Source: Bicyclus anynana
Taxonomy: Eukaryota > Arthropoda > Insecta > Lepidoptera > Nymphalidae
Length of the DNA: 64,000 nucleotides
Assembly: GCF_947172395.1 (NCBI RefSeq)
Contig: NC_069099.1
Location: forward strand, 11,971,740-12,035,739
Reading direction: 5' to 3'
Shown one piece after another: positions 57,600 through 64,000 of this stretch. The translations under genes and the position numbers were made by a program. The notes beneath the pieces are model-generated. The model saw only the letters and a program-made list of their open reading frames with translations, made no database searches and was not told the DNA's origin. The first letter of the stretch is position 1. Each line of letters opens with the position of its first letter.

Positions 57600-57640
57600 C
57601 TAGCGGACACCCGCGACTTCGTCCGCGGCGTTATTTATAT
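57600..57640 (-). mobile_element. Helitron-like type A, terminal hairpin only
   Basis: CTAGCGGACACCCGCGACTT then CGTCCGCGG; the rest is not recognisable. Confidence 0.55.
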
Positions 57641-58479
57641 GTTCTATAAGTTTAAATATAGATACATTAATATATGAAGTTAAAGATTCACCTTTTATTT
57701 TACTTTGTTGTTAAGGGGTTTCAATTTTGATCTCATCATCGTTTTCACTGAGCTAAATGTCCGATTGTAGTCCAAAGCTCATTTTCTATAATCTGATTGT
57801 TTGACTACAATATGAGTTTGATCAAGTAGGTTGCTAATAAATACTTTTGTCTCATATATAAAAAAGGAATATATTGTGCTTATTTTCGTCATAAAGAGCA
57901 CGTTATATATGACGAGAATCTTTCACAGGGGTGTATTTAAAGTTCAAGGTTTAGTCTGGCGCTCGTTTGTTACCTAGCGCTCGCCACGTGCTAGGAGAAT
58001 TGTTTCTCTCATATATTCTATTAAGAAATTGAAGTCTTCACAAAAGTCGGTTAAGTGCTACAAAGTTTCTAAGATCCCCTTACCGCTCTAACCCCTTTAG
58101 AAATAGGTTACCGTTTAAGTGTTGAGATGTACGTATTAAGTTACTTTTATGTTATATCAGATATTTTTTCTTATGGCCCTCTGGCTCTTGGAGTTTTATG
58201 GAATGCAAGATCTTAGGTGGAATGTTCTGAATGTGCAATTTAGTGCAGACTGCAATATCACCTGGTATTACGAGTAAACGACTTTAGTAAAGCAAGGGAA
58301 GAAATAACTACTTTTTTACTACTACGTTGCATAAACGAATTTCATCTCCATGACTTTCTGAGATTCTTCTACTACACATTATGATTATTTTATGAGTGAA
58401 TTGCCAGAAAAATAGGCTTTGTGTAACCGTAAGTAGTGTATTAAGTACTTTATGCCTAGGTTCCCGTCATTATTTTTAA

Positions 58480-58706
58480 CTAGTGGATGCCCACGATTTC
58501 GTCTGCTAGGAATTCAGTTTTTCGCAAATTTCGAAAATACCATTGATTATTTTGAAATGAAAAGTAGCCTATGTGTTAATCCAGAGTAAAATATATTTTC
58601 ATTCCAAATTTCAGCCAAATCACTGCAGTAGTAGCGGCGTTAAAGAGTAACAAACATCCAAACAAACATCTATACAAACTTTCGCGTTTATAATATTAGT
58701 AGTAAT
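58480..58706 (-). mobile_element. Helitron-like type A element
   Basis: CTAGTGGATGCCCACGATTT to GTTTATAATATTAGTAGT. Confidence 0.75.
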
Positions 58707-58733
58707 AGAATATACTAATGGATGTATAGACTA

Positions 58734-58960
58734 CTAGCGGGCGCCCGCGACTTCGTTCGCGTGGAATTCTGTTTTCAACAAAATCCGCGGGAACCATCGA
58801 TTATTGTGATTGTGAAAAGTATGCCTATGTGTTAATTCAGAGTAAAATCTATTTCCATTCCAAATTTCAGCCAAATCAATTCAGTAGTAGCGGCGTTAAA
58901 GAGTAACAAGCATCCAAACAAACGTCCATACACACTTTCGCGTTTATAATATTAGTAGGA
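58734..58960 (-). mobile_element. Helitron-like type A element abutting exon 4
   Basis: CTAG at 58734-58737, GA end at 58959-58960. Only 56 bases separate it from the exon 4 acceptor. Confidence 0.82.
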
Positions 58961-59016
58961 TATAAAATATACTCCTGAATATATACATGTAACACGTTAA
59001 TTTGTTTGTTTAACAG

Positions 59017-59131
59017 TGAAATCAACGACATCAACTTGGGCCTGTTGGTAGAGGTGTGGAACAAGGGCGTCATCTGGGACCGCGCTCTTGGCTACCACTA
59101 TCTGCCCCTCACTTCCGTCGCTTATGATGAG
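59017..59131 (+). CDS. unc-13: Unc-13-type C2A domain, exon 4
   Basis: 115 bases, entering in phase 2 (TT|T = Phe) and leaving in phase 0 before GTAACT. It encodes FEINDINLGLLVEVWNKG, then IWDRALGYHYLPL and TSVAYDE. This aligns with the [22 protein letters not shown] segment I recall for Munc13 C2A. The calcium-binding loop 3, normally D-x-D, reads WNKGVIWDR with only one Asp, again suggesting no calcium binding. A CTAG-type Helitron-like element ends only 56 bases upstream (58960), so little intron sequence is left for branch point and polypyrimidine tract. Confidence 0.93.
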
Positions 59132-59383
59132 GTAACTATATCATTGATTATTTCCTATTAAAAAGTACCTAATTTATAAAAAAAAAGTGATTGTTACGCA
59201 TTTAAAAGTCGAGTGGATATGTGTAAAAAGTGTCTACTAGCCTATTGATGATTAAACGAACTTCAACTGAAAGTGAAGTTCTAAGATCCGGCATAAGGAA
59301 TATATACTCTCATCTGTTATGAATTTGTTATAAGAAATAAATCGTAGACAAATTTCACATTAACACATTGCAAATGATCGAAT

Positions 59384-59672
59384 AACCGTGATAGCCCAGT
59401 GGATATGACCTCTGCCTATGATTCCGGAGGGTGTTGGTTCGAATCTGGTCCGGAGCATGCACCTCCAACTTTCCAGTTTTGTGCATTTTAAGAAATTAAA
59501 TATCACGCGCTTCAAACGGTGAAGGAAATAATCGTGAGGAAACCTGCATATCAGAGAATTTTCTTAATACTCTGCGTGTGTCTGCTAATCCGCATTGGGC
59601 CAGCGTGGTGGACTATTGGCCTAAGCCCTCTCATTCTGAGAGGAGACTCGAGCTCAGCAGTGAGCCGAATAT
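59384..59672 (+). mobile_element. SINE family B, full length
   Basis: ACCGTGATAGCCCAGTGGAT head, GGTTCGAATCTGG B box, ends GTGAGCCGAATATA. Confidence 0.87.
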
Positions 59673-59698
59673 ACGTATATAGTGAGACAAAATACGTA

Positions 59699-59845
59699 CG
59701 TACTACATACGTTTCACCCCGAAACATTCTCAGGAGATGTTGACTCTACAACGTGAAGAGTATTTTGTCGGACCTGGGTGACGTTGTCGCATGGGTTCGT
59801 CGGATTTTCGCGGATAATAGCAAAATAAATAAATGATTATATATT
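59699..59845 (+). mobile_element. Foldback repeat T, copy 2
   Basis: CGTTTCACCCCGAAACATTC is an inverted start, followed by the T core GACGTTGTCGCATGGGTTCG and AGCAAAATAAATAAATGATT. Confidence 0.68.
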
Positions 59846-61691
59846 CAAGAAAATAGATATTCAGAAAATGTTCACCTTCTACTTATTGAGTTATTCAACA
59901 ATAGGTAAACTGAAATTCCTAGATCCTACCGAGAGGATAACTATATAATTGAATATTTTATACACAAAGTATTTTTTTTTGTAGTTCTGTCTGAACATCA
60001 GATAAAAAATACACAGCAGCTTTAAAGAGAGTTTCAATGCTTGTAACTTTAAATATGAATCTGAAGTAAAACTTGATTATGTTAGAGTCTCGAGCGAAAT
60101 TAGTTTTACAGTAAGCGAAGAAAAAGTACCTTTATAGTACTGAAGAGTTATGCTATAAACCTTGATAAATCTCGAGATAATGATCACTCTTTGTGACGAG
60201 ACCGCTTTTGCAGTATCGTTATTAATCTTATTTTATCTTATTTTTTTTTAATTTTATAGTTATGTTATTCTATATAATGACATTATGACCGAACTTTGAT
60301 CACGTTGGCTGGTTGTATTTTCGACCGACGAAAGACAGAGAAAAGGTTAACAATTCGACGTGTATATTTTTTATGTATGAACCCTTGTAACTTTTAATAG
60401 AGTAGTCCAATTTGGTATTTTTTTTTTATGGATTAACGTGCCTCAAAAATGTGCATGAATAACAATTCTTTATGTATTGAATTATTAAATTTTATTGAGC
60501 AATTTTTCCGGTTGTAAACTATAGGCTGTAAGCCTACAAAAATAAACGAAAATAAAAAAAAATAGTCACGTGCTTTACTCTAATGTATTATAGAAAACAA
60601 TGATAAAGTCCAAGGTTAGAGAGAGCTTGTCTTGAAATGCCTATTCACTTTTACCTTGAATTTGTTTCAATTATAGGCTGATAACGAAGCAGCCATTATG
60701 TTGATTCTATGAAAAATTAAAGGTGATGGAAATAATAAGGCTTCAACGGAAATTAACAACCCATTGTGTCTCCTCCGTACATAAAGAGCTTCATTCCACA
60801 TTGTTTTAGACGTCGACGATGGGATTTATGTTTTTTGTTGTTGACTGTACTTCGATGACTTTGCTTGAAAGGATCTACCATTATTCTTTACATGATCGTT
60901 TATTTATCTTATTGGTTAAGTAGTTAAAATAGGGCCTATGTGGCTTAGAATGAAAAGCTATACCTAGGACCTAGAACTATTTTACCTGCGTAGATCGCAT
61001 TCCTGTGGGGATATCAGGATAAAAAGTAACCTATGTTCTATACTATATCTTTAATCCATAATCTAAATTAATCCATATCCGTCTAGCCGTTAGCCCTTGA
61101 CGGCTTAAAAAGTCGTTAATATTTCTAGATTTTCTAGATTTTCGTTAGATTTTCCAACATTTTTATTAATTATTTTCTTATAGATGGGTATGAAATTGTT
61201 TAATTCGTTTTCAAGTTATGGCGGTGCTAAGGGTAATGGGGACTTGTTTATGAGTATCAAACATGGTTTTGTACTTTTTTATTCTCATAAGTTGCTTTTG
61301 AAATGGAATGATTTAAAATAGACCAAATGTATACGCTTAGTAGGTTAATTGATTGAATTATTTGATTCATAACAGGTTTTATGCGTTCTTGAATTACACG
61401 CTAATAGCAGGCATTTGCGGAATTACCTAGTAATAACTAGGCATAATTTTATTTCTTACATTTCGTAATAATAGTGACTGTATTTTTTTTAATTACGTTT
61501 TCTGTACTGGAATGAATGAGTTATCTTTTTATAATAGTCAGATACAAAACTGTTAGTGCTTATTCTTTTTTTTAATGAATATGAAGTTGGTGGAGACGTT
61601 GACAGTACTTAGACTTGTTGGGTTTAAACACAGAATAAGAATAATAGGCAGATGGAGCGCACGAAATACGACGGTGTCGTAGCCGCTTCAA

Positions 61692-61742
61692 ATACAAAAT
61701 TCAAAAACGAATACAATATGTATTCGTTTTTGAATTTTGTAT
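61692..61742. repeat. 23-bp perfect hairpin
   Basis: The arms 61692-61714 and 61720-61742 are exact complements around the loop AATAT; each arm contains TTCAAAAACGAATAC or its complement. No mismatches in 23 bp. Confidence 0.9.
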
Positions 61743-61882
61743 ACATATACGACACAAAGCGTCGCATCAATTTTTCTTATTTTTGGTTAATATTCTATTT
61801 AACGTTTTTATAACTTATGATTTGTTATTTTATTTTACTTTTTTGTTCTTGAGTAAGAATACAGTACGGAACTTTATAAACA

Positions 61883-61970
61883 TTGGATGCGTTTCCGTGG
61901 CGTTGCGCAAAAAATGGGCCAGCCCTTCTGTCACCAGTCGAGGCAACTAGCCGCGGCGAAATAATAAATG
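61883..61970 (+). repeat. 'SPVEATSRG' repeat, copy 3
   Basis: GCGCAAAAAATGGGCCAGCC then TCACCAGTCGAGGCAACTAG and CCGCGGCGAAAT. Confidence 0.5.
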
Positions 61971-62015
61971 AACTTTTGTTCATAATATAATGTATGTTAT
62001 CCATTGCTGGTGCAG

Positions 62016-62142
62016 CAAGAGTGCGGCGGGCGGTGGGTGGAAGTGGAGGCGCAGCTGATAATGCGCGGCGGCGCGGTGGTCGGCACTGCCGGCCCGACCG
62101 GCCATGCCTTGTTGCTGGACTGTCGCTTCGAGCCGCCTTTTG
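62016..62142 (+). CDS. unc-13: Unc-13-type C2A domain, exon 5
   Basis: 127 bases, phase 0 in, phase 1 out, before GTGAGT. It encodes QECGGRWVEVEAQLIMRGG, then VVGTAGPTGHALLLDC and RFEPPFG. It corresponds to the end of the Munc13 C2A, where mammals have GEWSTLEAE and LLDTRFELPF. The exon is clearly GC-rich against an AT-rich background (runs of GGC/GCG), unlike exons 2-4. A second AG four bases further in would break the frame, so the acceptor at 62014-62015 is preferred. The gene continues beyond the right edge. Confidence 0.92.
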
Positions 62143-62575
62143 GTGAGTACATTTACTTTTTTTTTATGAAGGAAATGCTTTTTATGAATGCTTCTTCTAA
62201 AACAGAATAGGCTGGCCCTTTATTGGGCCAACCCATGACAACTTATAAGAGAGCTGGTGATATGGATAATTTAGGAACGAAAAAATAATGGAGACATAAG
62301 TACTGTACTGGGTAACTTTGCGTAAATATTACTTGAGGGCAAAGATATGTCCTTCTGCGAATAATTTTATCATTCATTTGTACGGGATACAATCTAAAAG
62401 ATGCTTGAACTTAAAATAAATTTTGCGCATTAATTTATTAATAGCTCTTGGTTAGTGTCAGGGCTGTTGTGTGTAATATTCAGATTGCAAAAACGATCGC
62501 TGATCTTGGTCATAAGTGGCACTTTATAATAAATATTAATGTATGTATACTTAAGGAATTAAATCCCGTAAATTA

Positions 62576-62740
62576 AATAAAAGGAAAACATCGTCAGGAA
62601 ACCTGCAAACCAGAGAGTTTTTTTAATTCTCTGCGTGTGTAAAGTCTGCCAATTGGGCCAGCGTGGTGAACTAACCCCTCTCATTCTGAGAGGAGACTCG
62701 AGCTCAGCAGTGAGCCGAATATGGGTTGATATAGATCGAT
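62576..62740 (+). mobile_element. SINE family B, 3' half
   Basis: AAAAGGAAAACATCGTCAGG to GTGAGCCGAATATGGGTTGA, tail (GATC)n. Confidence 0.78.
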
Positions 62741-62950
62741 CGATGTATACTTTACTGGTTTATATACGGTTCTGGAATAAAAAATAGTTTGGTGGTATGT
62801 GTTTGCCGATACAGTGAAAATTGTCTTACACCAGCCATGTACCATATTATTCGTATACTGGGAATCTAACTAAAGACCTCTTTTAACCAAGAAAGGTATT
62901 AAAAAATAGGCTAGATTAACAGATATCACAATATGATCTATTTCTATTTA

Positions 62951-63121
62951 TTATAAAACACGGCTAAAACTCACGTGTTACGACGTCGGACTTTCACACG
63001 ATTCAAACTCAACTCAGCTGCGTTGCAAGAACCAGCTCATGACTAAGGGCCCCGTATGGGGTAGAAATTAATCGGACATACTCCGACGTTGTATCACGTG
63101 AGTTTTAGTCGTGTTTTATAA
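62951..63121. mobile_element. CACGTG-type MITE, copy 2
   Basis: 27-bp ends beginning TTATAAAACACGGCTAAAAC, with one mismatch between arms. The core TAAGGGCCCCGTATGG is in inverse orientation to copy 1. Confidence 0.82.
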
Positions 63122-63125
63122 TTAA

Positions 63126-63380
63126 TTAATATGAATAACACTCATGATAGTTATATAATGATTTATTTATTTTGCTCAACAAACCGACAAACCCATGCGA
63201 CAACGTTGTAGAGTCAACATCTCCTGAGGATGCTCCGGTTTCGGGGTGAAACGTACGTAGAGAGTATTTTGTCGGACTTGGTTGACGTTGTCGCATGAAT
63301 TCGTCGACTTTTCGCGGATGATAGCAAAATAAATAAATCATTATATAATCATGATGAACTTCCGCAAAGTAACGCCTGCT
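63126..63380 (+). mobile_element. Foldback repeat T, copy 3
   Basis: ATAATGATTTATTTATTTTG at the left is complemented by CAAAATAAATAAATCATTAT at the right. The core is AACATCTCCTGAGGATGCTC and GGGGTGAAACGTACGTAGAG; the right edge has CGCAAAGTAACGCCTGCTTC. Confidence 0.75.
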
Positions 63381-63390
63381 TCTATATAAA

Positions 63391-63557
63391 CTAGCTGACG
63401 CCACGCGGTTTCACCCGCGTGGTTCCCGTGCCCGAAAGAATACGGGGATAATATATAGCCTATAGCCTTCCTCGATAAATAGGCTATCTAACACTGAAAT
63501 AATTTTTCAAACTGGACCAGTAGTTTTTGAGATTACCACGTTCAAACAAACAAACAA
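63391..63557 (-). mobile_element. Lep1-like Helitron element, head truncated
   Basis: CTAG at 63391-63394, CACGCGGTTTCACCCGCGTG hairpin, ends at the (CAAA)n tract. Confidence 0.8.
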
Positions 63558-63700
63558 GATAAATATGTCCAGTCCCGTCGTGACTACGATCCATGCAACT
63601 GGGTCGAAATATCGACGTTAAAGATATCGTGGTATGTACCCGTTTAAATAGCATTCATAAGATTAATATGAATAACACTCAGGATAGTTTAAATGATATG
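63558..63700 (+). repeat. Unclassified dispersed repeat
   Basis: CCCGTCGTGACTACGATCCA, TGGGTCGAAATATCGACGTT, then TTAATATGAATAACACTCA, which is also present at 63127. Confidence 0.45.
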
Positions 63701-64000
63701 ATCTATCTCTGAATTACTTAAAATATCATACACGTGTTACCAATTGCAACTAAGTTGCATCATTATTCTTGACTATATTTAAAACGAAACAGAATTTCAG
63801 TATTTGCAATATAAACCTCATCTACTTGACCTACCATCTGCATGAATCTCAAACACGAGCTCTACGTTAGCTTACAAAAAATCTAGGCCTTGTGTATTTT
63901 AATTTTCTTAAGCGTTTTTGTAAGTGGTAGCCGTCTAGTCTAGTTACAAAAGCGAATATTAAACGGTAGGTCAAGACTTGTTATTTGCATATGTTATGGA

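Larger units (their letters stand above)
34586..59016 (+). other. Intron 3, 24.4 kb
   Basis: Begins GTAAGT and ends TTGTTTAACAG. It carries most of the dispersed elements annotated here, including the nested Helitron/CAGGG transposon block at 40-43.5 kb and the three-copy repeat at 51.8-53.15 kb. Stretches over 300 bases with nothing I can define are 34586-35180, 35440-35774, 36643-37244, 37787-38510, 38807-39381, 41431-41990, 43852-44185, 45190-45797, 46321-47165, 47408-47775, 48216-49957 (longest, AT-rich, only short untranslatable ORFs), 50192-50596, 51223-51701, 53264-53506, 55529-56109, 57043-57599 and 57641-58479. No alternative exon was recognisable. Confidence 0.85.
59132..62015 (+). 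other. Intron 4, 2.88 kb
   Basis: Starts GTAACT (a weaker donor) and ends GGTGCAG. Contains a SINE-B copy, a T-family repeat and a 23-bp perfect hairpin at 61692-61742. Nothing recognisable in 59841-61690, which is AT-rich with poly-T tracts. A short piece of the recurring 'SPVEATSRG' repeat lies just before the exon at 61883-61970. Confidence 0.85.
62143..64000 (+). other. Intron 5, 5' portion; gene continues off the window
   Basis: Begins GTGAGT. Contains a SINE-B 3' fragment, a CACGTG-TIR MITE, a T foldback element, a Lep1-like Helitron end and a short dispersed repeat. I found no further Unc-13 exon. 62143-62570 and 63700-64000 show nothing recognisable. Confidence 0.8.

Noticed and set aside
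62004..62210. 68-codon ORF around exon 5 as a separate small gene
   Set aside because: It is the Unc-13 exon read through its acceptor and donor; both splice sites and homology support an exon.
1..64000. CRISPR array, prokaryotic operon or complete novel gene system
   Set aside because: Nothing of this kind is visible. Regular repeats are simple-sequence or transposon-derived, and introns plus retroposons show a eukaryotic locus.

Overview
The window is non-coding-rich animal nuclear DNA, almost certainly from a lepidopteran and probably a butterfly. It is AT-rich and has GT-AG introns. It is packed with lepidopteran-type repeats: short Helitron-like elements with TC...CTAG ends (Lep1-like), two abundant tRNA-headed SINE families, RTE-type and other LINE 3' ends, and many small inverted-repeat (MITE) elements. 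I see no rRNA, no functional tRNA, no CRISPR array and no bacterial-style operon.

The one gene I can defend is on the + strand and spans at least 45 kb: the 5' part of an Unc-13/Munc13-type presynaptic gene. Four exons (32820-32849, 34483-34585, 59017-59131, 62016-62142) join in compatible phases. Together they encode an N-terminal C2A domain of the Unc-13 class, with hallmarks such as FNTYVTLK, WEQDF, VEVWNKG and LLLDCRFE. A candidate first exon ends at 16969 with a phase-1 donor. It is preceded by a TATA box and an initiator 31 bp apart, and its phase fits exon 2. The gene runs off the right edge, so only about 130-150 codons are present.

Layout: 1-16.8 kb is upstream sequence full of repeats, with one small unrecognised ORF at 15.3 kb. 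16.8-17.0 kb is the candidate promoter and first exon. 17.0-32.8 kb is intron 1. 32.8-34.6 kb holds the 30-nt microexon 2 and exon 3. 34.6-59.0 kb is a 24.4-kb intron 3. 59.0-64 kb holds exons 4 and 5 and the start of the next intron. In several families I compared individual copies to fix element boundaries.

The most informative structures are mobile elements rather than genes. A 1.09-kb Helitron-like element (42048-43137) sits inside one copy of a 'CAGGG' transposon. The other copy of that transposon in this window (40140-41284) preserves the empty site, so both Helitron ends are defined to the base. Several of these Helitron-like elements carry long TAGGG/TAGGGG arrays that could form G-quadruplexes. 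A hAT-type MITE has a perfect 8-bp target duplication, a retroposon is nested in an RTE tail with a 9-bp duplication, and several palindromes look like template-switch scars. Family names and functions are inferred from sequence and memory only; no search was run.
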